NCBI RefSeq assembly: GCF_010093535.1 | Contig: NW_022985197.1 | Coordinates: 532,726 to 596,725, forward strand | Reading direction: 5' to 3' | Length of the DNA stretch: 64,000 nt | Source: Lindgomyces ingoldianus | Taxonomy: Eukaryota; Ascomycota; Dothideomycetes; Pleosporales; Lindgomycetaceae | Shown: one piece after another, positions 22,784-36,163 of the stretch | Layout of the letters: every line of letters starts with the position of its first letter | Position numbering within the stretch: the stretch's first letter is position 1 | Program-made: the position numbers and the translations under genes | Notes under the pieces: model-generated | Told to the model about the DNA's origin: nothing | Database searches by the model: none | Seen by the model: only the letters and a program-made list of their open reading frames with translations

Positions 22784-24227
22784 CGTGAATTACGAGTCAC
22801 GGGCTCTGGTACAGGTCTAGGGATGTGTGTCTTGGAATTATGTCTTGGCATGAGGTCTTCTGGATGCTGGCATGGTTGAATGTGGTTGCAGCGAGCTGGG
22901 CCGCGCGAAGGCACGTGACCAGCACAGGCGTCGTGAACACGCGTCCTCATCTCGTCATCGAAAACATCGTGTAGCAATTAATAGCAATTAAATGGTAACC
23001 CCGCCGCATGCCAACACGAGTATTCTCTCCAGAGCTCATCGCCACCGGCGCGAGCTGCGTCACAGCGACATCCAAATGCCATGTTGGGCAATGGGCAGCC
23101 ACGCGCCCAGCTTCGTCGCCAGTGGGTGCAGAGAATGAAACGTTTCGCATAATAATCCTCTATGGGCGCTCCCCTGCAGCAGTCCGGGTTTGACGTTGTG
23201 CGAGATCCGCTGTCCCTGTGCAGATTGGATGCACTTAATCAAATCCTATTGCAGTTTCGGACTCTCGAAATTCAAATTAATTGTGCGCACCATTGCGAAC
23301 CCATCATTCCACGCAGTGCCAGTACCAATAAGAAGGGTCGTGGCCGCTGAGAAGCGCTGACTGCGCCGTTGTTGTACAGTGATATATATATGGGTGCTGA
23401 ATAGATGGACCTGGATTTGATGCGCTGCGGTTGGGGCTCTGCCTTCAGGCGTCTGACCCCGGGGGACATTCTGGGCTTGTGCTGACAGGAGGATCTCTCT
23501 CCAAGCCACTGAATGCGTTACCAGAAGTGCCCTTAAGTCGCCGATAATATACGGCAGCTCTCGAAATCTGCCTGTCTGTCAGTCTGCCTAAGGGCTGTGG
23601 AAAAGCAACTGGGTGTCTGTTGACCTGTACCGGCCTGACGTGCTCGGGCGTCGCTAGCACCGTCCTGCTAACCCCATCCGCCGGTTCCAAACCATCAACG
23701 GTGGCCGAACAGTGCGCGCCGCTCTGTCAGCACAGCTGCACAGGGCCACAGCTCGGAGTGGGCGGCATCATAATAGCAAAAGCGCCCTCCGCCGTTGTCC
23801 GCCACGTCTCCTCCACCTTCACTCCGTACTGTCGGCTTGCTCACCTCATGGACTGACACCGCAAGCCAACTCCCCAACTCCCAGCTCCATCGTCGCATCC
23901 GTCATATTTCATCGCTCGCTCTCGCCGCGCCGCGTCCCTCTCGGTGTTCTCGCTCGCTCGCTCCCATCCCGGCCACCTTGGAGCTTATTAAATCCGCTGC
24001 TGCCGAGAATCCCATACTCCACTCCCCGTCCAGCCTCAACCCCCTTAAAGACGCTATCTCCCTCAGCGTCGGCCCTGCCCAGTGTTGTCGACCCAGCATC
24101 GTCATATCCTGGAGTGCAGGCGAATTGGCATCTGTTGTGGTGTAGAGGCCTTCCCGGCTGAGGCCGGCCAACCCACCAGCCCCAAAGCTGCCCCGGATCG
24201 TCTGCCTGCACAGCGCCCGTCGCAACA
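22784..24227. promoter_or_regulatory. Divergent spacer between the PIP-motif gene and the flippase gene
   Basis: A 1.4-kb region carrying both promoters. The right half is strongly C- and CT-rich, as is common in fungal 5' UTRs. Overlapping short frames on both strands (for example 23712-24161 plus, 23909-24529 minus) are Ser/Pro/Arg-rich and show no domain. No other gene was found. Confidence 0.6.
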
Positions 24228-27200
24228 ATGGCCGCCCTACCGCATCTGGAGGACAGCGAAGTCACAAATCCCGTCAAGCGGATACGATGGGCTACGCATC
24301 GGGCAAAGGGCCCGAAAGCCGACCACAAGAGACAGTCGCTCAAGGAGCGCCTGCATCGGCGGATAGGCTCCGGCGAGAAGAAGAGGGACTCTCTAGGGAA
24401 AGAAGGCGGCCCGCTGGATAACGGGGACGAAGGTTCAGATGTGGGTAGTGAGGAGCAGGATCCTGGCCGCAGAGTGTATTTCAACCTCGCGCTCCCCGCA
24501 GAAGAGCGGGACGAAGATGGCCATCCCAAAGCAAACTACGCGCGAAACAAGATACGAACGGCCAAGTACACGCCCATCAGCTTCGTCCCGAAGAATCTCT
24601 GGTGGCAGTTTCACAACATTGCAAACGTCTACTTTTTATTCATTATTATTCTTGGGGTATGCTCTCCCTGCAACCCCCTATGTCGCGTTCTGACTGACCC
24701 TGCTTGTGTTTAGATATTTCAAATTTTTGGTGCCTCGAATCCCGCTCTCAATGCGGTCCCATTGATCGTTATCCTCACCCTTACAGCTATCAAAGATGCA
24801 GTCGAAGACTGGAGAAGAACCGTGCTAGATAACGAACTGAACAACGCGCCTGTGCACAGGCTCGTCGGTTTTAGCAACGTCAACACGGCTGAAGATACTG
24901 TGTCCATGTGGCGAAGGTTTAAGAAGGCGAATACTAGAGCTATTGTTTGGGTCTGGAATAGTTGGAAAACTAAGAAATCATCCAAAGGCAAAGAGAAGGG
25001 CTGGAGAGAAAGAGCCCAGGACGAACTAAGGCCCTCCTTGGAGACCCGCCGAGCATCCGTTCTCTCACATCGATCGTCCTACCGTGCCCATGGGGAGGAC
25101 GGCATTCCAATGACCCCGGTTCCCTCGCCTCTCCCTGACCAAAAACCTCCGACAGATGCTATGAACATCGACGGTCAAACTCATGTCGTGGAAGGCGACC
25201 AAGCAAAGGTTTCTGGAATAAAGACGCCTCAAGGACAGAAGTTTTGGGGTAGCGTTATGAACCCGTTCACGACAACCCCAGACAAGGCTCGGTTCAAGAA
25301 GGACGCTTGGAAAAGTGTGCAGGTCGGTGATTTCGTTCGCTTGTACAACGACGAGGAAATTCCCGCTGATATCGTCATTCTTTCCACTTCATCAGAGGAC
25401 GGTGCATGCTACGTGGAAACCAAGAATCTCGACGGTGAAACTAATCTGAAGGTCCGTTCGGCATTGCATAGCACACGAGACGTTAAGCACGCTCGTCATT
25501 GCGAACGGGCTGAATTCGTCATCGAAAGCGAGGGACCGCACTCAAATATTTACTCATACAGTGCCGTTATTCGATGGCAGCAACACGACACCAAAGATCC
25601 AAACGTTCCAACCTATGAAATGGCAGAGCCTGTGTCTATCAACAATCTATTGCTTCGTGGCTGTCAACTTCGAAATACCGAGTGGGTTCTTGGTGTCGTT
25701 GTTTTCACAGGAGAGGAAACGAAAACCATGATCAACTCAGGCATCACTCCCAGCAAGCGCGCCAAGATCACGAAAGATCTCAACTGGAACGTCATTTACA
25801 ACTTCATCATTCTCTTCGGGATGTGCCTCGTTTCTGGGATTATCCTAGGAGTATTCTGGGCCAAGCCTGACACATCTCATTCATTGTTCGAATTCGGATC
25901 CTATGGAGACAACAAGCCAGCTCTGGATGGTGTCATTTCCTTCTGGGCTGGAGTCATCCTCTTCCAGAACTTGGTGCCCATATCCCTCTACATTACTCTG
26001 GAAATCATCCGCACACTGCAAGCCATCTTCATTTACAGTGATGTTCATATGTATTACGAGGCACTCGACTATCCATGCACGCCTAAATCCTGGAACATCT
26101 CTGATGATGTTGGACAGATTGAATATATCTTCTCCGATAAAACCGGTACCCTGACACAAAACGTCATGGAATTCAAGAAATGCACTGTCAACGGGGTACC
26201 CTATGGCGAGGCCTACACAGAGGCGCAAGCTGGCATTCAACGAAGACAAGGAATTGACGTTGATGAGGAGGGTGCCCGTGCTCGCGAGCAGATCGCGCGC
26301 GATCGTGTCCGAATGCTTGAAGGAATCAGGAAGATGCACGATAATCCCTACCTTCGAGATGAGGACTTGACTTTCGTTGCTCCAGACTACATTGCCGATC
26401 TCGCAGGGGAGTCCGGCCAAGAACAGAAAATTGCCAACGAACGTTTCATGGTCGCTCTTGCACTTTGCCACACTGTCATCACGGAAAGAACACCAGGTGA
26501 CCCCCCAAAGATCGAATTCAAGGCACAGTCTCCAGATGAAGCTGCTCTCGTTGCTACCGCACGCGACGTTGGATTCACTCTTGTCGGCCGAGAGGACGAT
26601 CGCCTTGTTGTCAATGTCCTGGGCGAAGAGCGTAGATATACCGTTTTAAATACCCTGGAATTCAACTCTTCCAGGAAGCGAATGAGTGCAATCATCAGAA
26701 TGCCGAACGGAAAAATCATCTTATTCTGCAAGGGAGCAGACAGTATGATTTATTCAAGGTTGGCTCCTGGCCACCAGCGCGAGCTTCGTCACACCACTGG
26801 AGAGCATCTTGAGATGTTCGCAAGAGAAGGTCTTCGAACGCTCTGTATTGCACAGAGGGAGATCGAGGAGGAGGAATACCAGGAATGGCAAAAGGATTAC
26901 GAACTCGCCGCTAATGCCATTAACAATCGCGAAGATAAATTAGAGGAAGTTTCCGACCGCATCGAGAATGATCTATGGCTCCTTGGTGGAACTGCCATTG
27001 AAGACAGACTTCAAGACGGTGTTCCAGATGCCATCTCACTCCTCGGCAGAGCTGGCATCAAGTTGTGGGTCTTGACAGGGGACAAGGTGGAAACTGCCAT
27101 CAACATCGGCTTTTCTTGCAACTTGCTTGACAATGGGATGGACCTCATTGTCTTTAAGGTCGAAGACGAGAGCCTTGAGACTGCGGAGGCTATGCTTGAC

Positions 27201-28960
27201 AAGAATCTAGCTATTTTTAATATGACGGGATCGGAAGGAGAGCTTGCCGCTGCGCAAGACAACCATGAACCTCCAGCCCCTACACATGCCATCATCATCG
27301 ACGGAGATTCCTTAAAGCTAGTTTTGGGCGATTCTCTCAAGCGGAAATTCCTCCTCCTCTGCAAGCAGTGCCGATCGGTTTTATGCTGCAGAGTAAGTCC
27401 CAGTCAGAAAGCTGCCGTCGTGCAAATGGTTAAGTCTGGGCTCGACTGCCTTACGCTCGCCATTGGTGACGGTGCGAACGACGTCGCCATGATCCAGGAA
27501 GCGCACGTGGGTGTTGGAATTGCTGGTGTTGAAGGTCGCGCTGCAGTCATGTCATCCGACTATGCCATTGGTCAATTCCGCTTTCTAACTCGACTTGTCC
27601 TCGTTCATGGACGCTGGTCTTACCGCAGACTTGCTGAGACAATTGCAAACTTCTTCTACAAGGTTAGTATACATTTTCCAAGTTTATTTGTCTTCGATGC
27701 TAACGCGACTTGCAGAATCTTGTTTGGACGTTCTCGCTGTTCTGGTATCAGATTTATACCAACTTTGACTGCCAGTACATCTTTGACTACACCTACATCA
27801 TATTATTCAACCTTGCATTCACCTCGCTTCCTGTCATCTTGATGGGTGTCTTGGATCAAGATGTTGACGACAAGGTATCATTAGCCGTACCACAGCTCTA
27901 CCGTAGAGGTATTGAACGAAAGGAGTGGACGCAACCCAAGTTTTGGTGAGTATCAAAACCTGTTAGCCTTTTGAAGGTGCTAATCTTGCCCAGGATGTAT
28001 ATGTTCGATGGCATTTATCAGTCTTCTATTACATTCTTTATGGTCTACCTCCTTTTCTCCCCTGCCACGTTCAATACTGCAAATGGACAGAGCATCGATG
28101 ATCTGAAACGGATGGGCGTTTTCATCGCTACCATTGCTGTCGTTGTTGCCAACTTCTATATCCTTTTCAATACCTACAGATGGGACTGGTTGATGCTGCT
28201 CATTGTTGTTATCAGCACTCTTCTCGTCTGGTTCTGGACCGGAATTTACACTGCATTCACCGGAAGTGCCCAGTTCTACAAGGCCGCTCCGGAGGTTTAC
28301 GGAAGTCTTGCCTTTTGGGCAATTCTTCTTGTGGCGACAATAATGTGTCTTCTTCCACGATTCACCGTCAAATCCATTCAGAAGATCTACTTCCCCGGAG
28401 ACGTTGATATCATCCGCGAACAAGTCATACAAGGCAAATTCGATTACCTCAAGGAGACTGATGCTTTCATTCCCCCGCCACCCGAGAAAGTGAAGTCAAT
28501 GTCATCATCCGAATCCTCAGCCGCCAAAACTAAGCCAGTGGCCAACACTCATACCGGAGACGATGACATGCGACCAATCTACCCGCCCTCGGTTGCCCCA
28601 ACTGCAACAACCCACAACCCGAGAAGCCAGAACGGAAGTAATAGTACAGATTACACGTTTCGACGCTCATTAGAAACCATCCCCGCCCATCGAATATCAC
28701 TAGATCGACCGCGACCATCCTATGACCGGGCTCGGATGTCCATGGACCGCGTTAGGCCAAGTTTTGAAGCTAGCAATGAATTTACATCTGCTGCGCTCTT
28801 GACAAGAATGGAATCCAGCCATAGTCGACATAGCCAGCTAGGTCAGCAGCAGACAGGGCATACGATGAGCCGGCTACGAAACGCCTTCCGAAGGCCTACC
28901 GTCACTCGTGAGGAGCAACCGGATTTAGATCACCCACCACTTCCGCAAGCCCAACAATGA
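24228..28960 (+). CDS. dnf1: P4-type ATPase, aminophospholipid flippase (Dnf1/DnfA type)
   Basis: Moves phospholipids from the outer to the inner leaflet of plasma or Golgi/endosomal membranes, supporting polarised growth and vesicle traffic. Exons 24228-24656, 24714-27662, 27716-27945 and 27994-28960 give 1524 residues in frame, the Dnf1 size. A basic cytosolic N terminus precedes the N-terminal flippase motif around K-N-L-W-W-Q-F-H-N. P4 marks follow: D-G-E-T-N-L-K (near 382), the phosphorylation site D-K-T-G-T-L-T (near 617), nucleotide-binding K-G-A-D-S, L-T-G-D-K-V-E-T-A, and hinge G-D-G-A-N-D-V-A-M-I (near 1061). The last six helices lie in exons 2-4. The Ser-rich tail is probably phosphorylated. 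The extended N terminus favours Dnf1/2 over Drs2. Everything looks intact. Confidence 0.96.
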
Positions 28961-30098
28961 GCTCTGCTCACCGATGCTTGTAATGACATCTGACACAATC
29001 AGATACCACTGCACATTCTTTTTATCACGACTGTACATATTAATGCCTGCTGGGGCATGGTTTGGGTTGTCACTGCCTACAAAATCCTTTCTTTGTGTTT
29101 TTAAGATGTTTCATTGGGTCGGCGTTTCGTAGAATAGCGAGGCTGGACGGTAGTCGATTTTTGTTGGCTCATCCACTTGGCTGGTCTATTTTATTTCCTG
29201 TTTTATCCCGCTTACGAGCGAAGTCAAGGATTCATCGAGCCCTTGGAAGGGTAGACGGCGTATTGGAGTTTTCTACGCCTAGTCTTTTCAACATTGAACC
29301 TTTTTCATCATGTGCATTACTTCGCTCCTCTCTTTCTTGTTCTGTGTACGAGGCTATGAGAGCTAGTGTTCTGATTGTAAAGAGATTTACTGAGAGAGTT
29401 GATAACGGATTTGTTTGATGCATATCGTAATGGGGCGAGGCCGGCCTGAAGCCACCTTTTGATTCAACGTTTGGCTCTTCTGTATTTTGGAATTGAGAAT
29501 GAGATGACGTAACTTTCGGCCTATCTAGAAGCTCAATGTGCATAGTGATGACCATGTGAAGCAGATAAAGCGACAGTGAATTCGATTTCCTTGCCATTGG
29601 TTCACCATCAATCCATGGATGTGCCAACGGTCACGTGCTTTCGGGGCTTGGCAGTGAGAGCGCGATCGTCTAGCAAGCGCTTCGACCCAGATCTAGCTCG
29701 GCTGCGACGCGTCGGCTTCTTTGAGGGCGGAAGTGCCCACTGCGACTTCTTTTCCCACACACGACTGCTCTCTACCCCAACTTATAAAAGCCTCTCCTCT
29801 GCCACATAGTCTGAGGCAACCTCTCCAACGGTGTAGTTCGCTTCCTTGGGTCTGACACCATCCTTTCACTCCCCCACATTGTCTTTACAAACTTAGCCCA
29901 CAACTCTTGCGGCGCACCCCAGCTCGCCCTTTGCCGTAGATAGAAAACCTCACTCAAGTGATTGACCATAATTGCCCTCTGTGGCCTGCCTTACCTGCAA
30001 GAATCCCTCGTCGCATGCTGGTTACGCCTGGCCTCGTTGACTAGTGGCGAGCAAGCGGAGACTCGAGGACGTTGTGGGGGAACCTGCTCCCTGTCAGA
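28961..30098. other. Intergenic region, flippase 3' flank and sen1 promoter
   Basis: 1.1 kb with only short shadow frames on both strands, such as 29062-29418 plus and 29232-29627 minus, none with a domain. CT-rich and CCAAT-like sequence appears shortly before the sen1 start. Nothing else is seen. Confidence 0.55.
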
Positions 30099-33000
30099 AT
30101 GGCTGACGTGCTGGAGCGCATCTGGTAGGTGGCTCTTTCACTATCGAAATCAATCATTCGACTAATTCACTCTTTCACTGCAGCGAACTCCAGACCCTCC
30201 CCACCAATCAACACTTGTTCTGTCCTCGCAACGGCCACGACTCCTCAGTCTACTTTGACGAAGACATCGCCAATACTGAGCCTGACCACGACGCGGAAGC
30301 CGTGAAAGAGCGCCAAAAGAAAATCCTGGAGGCACAGGATAGGAAATGGCTTACGCTGAGCGCTCTCGAAATACTCTCATATCCCGGTGAGGATGCTCGT
30401 CCGTACCAAGAGTGGCTGAAAGAACGGCTGGATAATCTGATGACATCCTGCGATGTGTGCGTCCGAGTCTTTCACCAATCGAGGAGCGAATGGAAACATC
30501 GACTGAATGAGTATGCTGCATATAAGGTTTCTTGAAACCGCGTCTTTGCTAACAGCAGTAGGCAATTCGATGAGGATACGGTAGCAGAGTTCTTTAAGAC
30601 CGTTGATGATTTCTGTATCGAACGCATCAAAGCTGGAATGAAGATGGCGGCGATTGCGCTCAATGCTGCCGAACCCAAATCCAGAGGCATCCGGATTCTC
30701 TCTAGCCAAGCGCTCTACGCCTTTTTTGAAGCCCTAAGCTGTGATGCCTTCATCCGGGACGAAGAGCTCCTCCAGGATTATTTCGATAAGCCATTCCAAA
30801 TGGTACAGACGAAAAAGCGCCTGAAGGTGCAAACATTCCTTCCATCTATTACTCGCTTTCTCTTCCGCAAGAATTCCGTTTCCCAGGACTGGGCTCTTGT
30901 ATCATGCGCAACTTTCAAGAGGAACATCTTGAGTTCGGAGTTTGAGTGGGCAGTGCGCGACTATCTGACAGAGGCAATGATGAGGGTACAGATGTCTAAC
31001 CTTGACCTCCCCTTCGTTGCTACTTACTGGAACGGCGTGAGGCTCATCGTCAACAAGTTAGACAAAGATCTTATCACCCACTCGCTTCGAGGCCTTGACG
31101 GTGACTTCTACAGACTCCTATTGGATCATCTCTCCCTTCAATCAGAAGGTTTTTTCGACCTAATTGGTACCATGACCCTGCTGTTGGAGAAGTCACCAAC
31201 TTCATTCTGGGATGCAATGGATGCCATCACACCCTCCACCGCCACCATTGTGGAGCAGGTTTTCAACAGCCCTTTCTTAAAGAAGGTACTATTATCGGCA
31301 GAGGATTGTAACGAAGATGATTTGAATAATCTTCGCGATGCCTTCGCCTGGATAACCCCTTTTCTGTCGTCCATCAAGACGGCGAATTTGGCACCAGTTT
31401 GCAGGGCTTTTGCCAACCAATTTTTCGGTCGTCTTCAATCCGACCAATTTTCTCACGCATCGAGAGCCTACTGTTTCAAAGAAGGCCTTCAGGTGCTGGA
31501 ATATGCCTTCCGGAGGATGAATCAAGGAAAGACTGTATCGCAGTTTGTTGGCCAGCCAACGGTCAATGGAATGCTGGAGATGCTATCCAGCCATATTGGA
31601 CTCATTGTTACCAGCGTGAAGCGATTTGTTGATGAGCAAGCCCGAGAAGAGTTGCGTTTGGCATTGTCGATGATTCAAAACGCTTTCACTCTAGAGTGTC
31701 ATTCACTCTCCATCGAGAAGCAACTGATTGAGGCGAAACAGCCTTCACCTACCGAGACGCCGCCCTCCAGTCCCATATGGAAAACCATTATCTCAGCAAT
31801 TGACGCGAAACACATTGATCTCGCGACACATCTCCTCATCGCCGGCAGGAATCTCATTGGTCTACAATCGCTCTCCATGAAGACTGGTATTAGGACGATG
31901 CCCCCCACAATACGTCATTTCAACAATAGATTCGAGTTGCTTTCCCAGTCAATCACTGATGTCATCGATCGCCTGTCCGAATTTGATTCTACACAACTTG
32001 AAGCTTTGTTCATGCAACCCGCCTCAGCCAGCTCCGTCATTGCTACCCTGTTCTCTTCAAGCGAAGAAACCCGTAACTCCTCAGTTGAACTGCTGAAGGT
32101 CATTAGTTTGAAAGATGAACGCCGAGACGCGATCCAACATGTTCTCGATCGGTTCTACAAGAATGTGTTGCAAGGCGTCTCGGATTCTTGCCGACAAGTT
32201 ACCAAGAAGAAAATTTTCGCCCCAGCCCCAAGTTTGATCAAAACTTGTTCTGATATCATTGATATCATGACCAACCCACAGAACGGTATCCTACGGTCTC
32301 GCAATCTCGAATCTGGGGAATCTGGAGTGACAATGGCCCTATGGAAGAATCTTTGGGATGCCCTTACCATCATATTTCAGACTACAGAGGACTGGAGCAA
32401 TCTTGGCTACTATGATAAGGATACGATGAGGGAATTCTGCCGTGATACCATGCAATTTGCTAATTATTTGTTTGACCAATGCAGCATTTTCTCCACAGCA
32501 TTGAAGAACACAATGGCCGACCCTGAAGATGCGACAGGTGGCACGAAACTCCTTAGGGAATTGCTGGAATTGCCGGCCAGGACAGTGGAAGCCATTGCCA
32601 AATGGCTCCGCCTTCGAGACGAATTTCTCTCCAGTAGATGCGTCACTCTAATCAGCAGACTCCTCGTCCGACTTCGAGACGTCTCCATTGAAGTAGACGC
32701 TGACGCGCTGGTATATATGGAGAGAATTCTCTCGGGTGATGTCCGAGCCAAACTTAGCATGCAACAACAGGCAGAATTGCAGCGCGCTCTTGAGACACAT
32801 CTTGGCCATTCGATTGTCAGAGGGGAAGAACCTGTCAAACCAAAGCAGGAGTCTCTAACTAGATACATGTCAACAAGTTCTATAACATCCGAGAACAAAG
32901 TAAAGATCACTGACATACGAACGAAGCTAATGGCTGACGCGACCCGCACTGCCATCGCGATGCAGGTGAAACGAGAGGCCAACAAGGCTAAGGAGACTGA

Positions 33001-36000
33001 GGCGGTAAAACAAGCGAATGCAAAGAAAATTGCAGAGCAAGCAGAGTTCAAGAGGAAACGCCAGCTTGAGATCGAGAAACAAAAGAAGGAGAAAGCTGCT
33101 GCTATTGCCCGAGCAAAGCAGGACGCTTCCCGTCGTGGCTGGTCCGAACACACTGCCGAAGCTGGATCGGGTCTCGACGGCCTCGGTGTATTAGGCAAGG
33201 ACCACGCCCCAAAAGGCGAGGGCCTTATGCACTCCTCGGACGAGTCCGAAGAGGAGGGTGATTTTGATGCGGAGCTTTTCGGAATCAGGGATAAGAATAG
33301 GGCCAAAAGTGGGCCAAAGACCAACATCGTAAACGAAGTAAAAGTACAGATGCCGGTGAAGAAGAGGAGGGTGATCCGGTCGAGCAAGGACATGCGTGCT
33401 CGCTTGACTCCTGACTTATCACCCCTTCACAAAGTCATCCTTAGTTGGGATTACTATCACAACGGAGACTTTCCACCACACTCGCGGCCGGACATGTATG
33501 CGAGCGTTCTTAAGACGTTCTCAACTCCGAACGATTATCAAGCAACGTTTGAGCCTTTGTTAACACTTGAAGCATGGCAAGGGTTCGTAAAAGCCCGAGA
33601 AGAAGGCATCTCTAGGCCTTACGACATCCGTATCGTCTCCCGAGCTAGCGTGGATGCCTTCCAAGAAGTCAGCAGTACAATGACCCATGCCGAGAACAAG
33701 GAGTTGTATATTTCCGAAGGCGACGTTGTTCTCCTCTCAAAGTCAAAGGACTCGTCTCGAGAGGATCCTCACTGCCTTGCTAGGGTCTTCCGAGTACAGC
33801 GGAAACCGAAGCATCTCGAGGTATCCTATCGCGTCATGCCCTCAAACCCTCTGCAGTCTTCGCTAGTACCGAATGGTACCGTCTTTGGGGCCAAGATTCA
33901 GTCACTAACCCCATTGGAGCGCGAATACGGAGCTCTCCTAGGCCTCCAATACTACGATCTGTGTGATGAGATCATTCGAGCTAAGCCGTCGCCATTGCTA
34001 AACTATAAGGACAATCAGTTAGAACCCCTCATTAGCAACTACAAGGTGAACAATGCTCAAGCGAAAGCCGTGAAGTCAGCCATGGACAATGATGCGTTCA
34101 CTTTGATTCAAGGGTATGTTGTTATATTTGATGATCATTGCAGAGGCGAATGCTGACATGTTTGTAGTCCTCCAGGTTCAGGAAAGACAAAAACAATTGT
34201 TGCTATCGTTGGTGCAATTCTATCAGATACCCTTCGAAATCACGGCACACCCATCCCATTTCCCGGCCAAGCAAACCGGTCTGATACCGCCGCCAAGAAG
34301 CTGCTTGTTTGCGCCCCGAGTAATGCTGCCGTTGATGAATTAGTTATGCGTTTTAAAGAAGGTATTAAGACACTAAGTGGCCAGGAGAGGAAAGTCAACG
34401 TTGTCCGATTGGGACGTAGTGATGCCATCAATGCAAACGTTCGAGACGTGACGCTAGAGGAGCTCGTCAACAACAAGCTGGGCATCACCTCCTCACACGG
34501 GAATGGTAACGGTAACAAGGCAGGGGATCCCGATGCCACGCGAGCCATATTTCAAGAGCATCAACGGATATCAGATCAGCTCCGAGAAGCACGAACTCAG
34601 CTTGATTCTGGGATGGTGGAAGGCGAAGATGCATCAAAGCTACGAGATGACCTAAATGCCCTTCGCCGTCGGAAAGCGGACCTCGGCACCAAGATCGATA
34701 CGGTGAAAGACGACGAGAAACGAGCAAGCCGAAGTGCAGAATTAGACCGACGACGAGCACAAGAATCCATTTTGAGTGGCGCTCACGTCATTTGTGCTAC
34801 ACTCAGCGGTAGCGGACATGAAATGTTTCAAGGCATGAACATCGAGTTTGAAACGGTTATCGTCGACGAAGCTGCCCAGTGTGTTGAAATGAGTGCGCTC
34901 ATTCCCCTGAAATATGGATGTGCCAAGTGCATTCTCGTCGGAGATCCCAAACAACTTCCTCCAACGGTTCTCTCAAAAGAGGCTGCACGCTTCCAGTACG
35001 AGCAGAGTTTATTTGTCCGCATGCAGGGGAACCATCCCAACGATGTGCATTTATTAGACACTCAATACCGAATGCACCCCGAAATCAGTCGGTTCCCTAG
35101 TCAAACGTTCTACGACGGTAAATTGTTGGACGGAGACAACATGGCAGGGCTTCGGAGGCAGCCATGGCACACCAGTGCCTTGCTCGCTCCCTACCGGTTT
35201 TTCGACGTACAAGGACAACATCAAGCGGCGCCCAAAGGACACTCACTCATCAACATTGCCGAGATCGATGTGGCTCTACAGCTCTACAAACGACTTACTT
35301 CAGACTTCGGCGAACTTGATTTTAGGGGCAAGATTGGCATAATCACGCCTTACAAGAGTCAATTGCGGGAACTCAAAACCCGATTTTCCGCCAGGTATGG
35401 TCAAAACATTGTTGAGGATGTGGAATTCAACACGACGGACGCCTTCCAAGGACGAGAGAGTGAGGTCATTATCTTCTCCTGTGTGCGAGCGTCCCCCGCG
35501 GGAGGAATTGGTTTCTTGCAGGATATTCGCCGTATGAACGTCGGTCTGACTCGCGCCAAATCGTCGCTTTGGGTTTTGGGAAACTCGCAGTCCCTGGTCC
35601 GTGGACAGTTCTGGCGGAAGTTGGTCGAAGACGCTAGACAACGGAATCGGTATACCGAGGGCAATGTGTTGAAGATGCTGGGAAAGCACTCAAGTACTTT
35701 TCCGGCGCGAAAGGAGATTGAGACGGCGATTCCATCCAGGACGGCTCTAGTTAAACAAGACCCCCAATCGCACTCGATGAGTAGATCGACGAGCATTCAA
35801 TCATTGAGCGAGTCGGATATGAAGCCGATGAAGAAAGAACCTGTCGACAACGTGGAACCTGTGTCGAACGGCAAGCGGAAGATGACTCCAAGTGACGATG
35901 ATGTCGATATGGAGGATGCATTTGGGGAGTCTGAGGCCCCCTCAAATACCGTTAGTGGTCGGTCAACACCGGCAATTGGATCTGATGCTGCACGCAACAG

Positions 36001-36163
36001 TGCCACGCCTGTCCCAGAGATGAAAGAGGAGAGCACGCCAGATCCGCCGAAACCGGGAGATGTACTGGGGAATATGAATAGGCCGAAAATTAGGAGAAGG
36101 CCAAGACCAGAGGCTAATCCGTTCATGCCGCGACCGCCAACTAAGAAACCGAAGACTGGATAA
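30099..36163 (+). CDS. sen1: Sen1-type superfamily 1 RNA/DNA helicase
   Basis: Nuclear helicase that unwinds RNA:DNA hybrids and ends transcription of noncoding RNAs with the Nrd1/Nab3-type machinery. Exons 30099-30124, 30184-30510, 30562-34113 and 34168-36163 join in frame to 1966 residues. The first exon is only 26 bp. The N-terminal 900 residues are the helical Sen1_N region. A Lys/Glu/Ala-rich coiled segment lies near 820-870 and an acidic patch near 890. Helicase motifs follow in order: G-P-P-G-S-G-K-T (about 1302), C-A-P-S-N-A-A-V-D-E-L, D-E-A-A-Q (about 1533), G-D-P-K-Q-L-P-P-T, Y-R-M-H-P-E-I, G-I-I-T-P-Y-K-S-Q, and Q-G-R-E-S-E-V with V-G-L-T-R-A-K. Intron 3 splits the first helicase motif. 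The tail is disordered and basic. Confidence 0.96.

Noticed and set aside
25881..26471. 196-codon minus-strand frame inside the flippase gene
   Set aside because: Antisense of well-conserved P4-ATPase coding sequence.
32464..33393. 309-codon minus-strand frame inside sen1
   Set aside because: Antisense shadow of the sen1 Lys/Glu-rich region; Ser/Phe/Leu-rich reading mirrors the sense codons.
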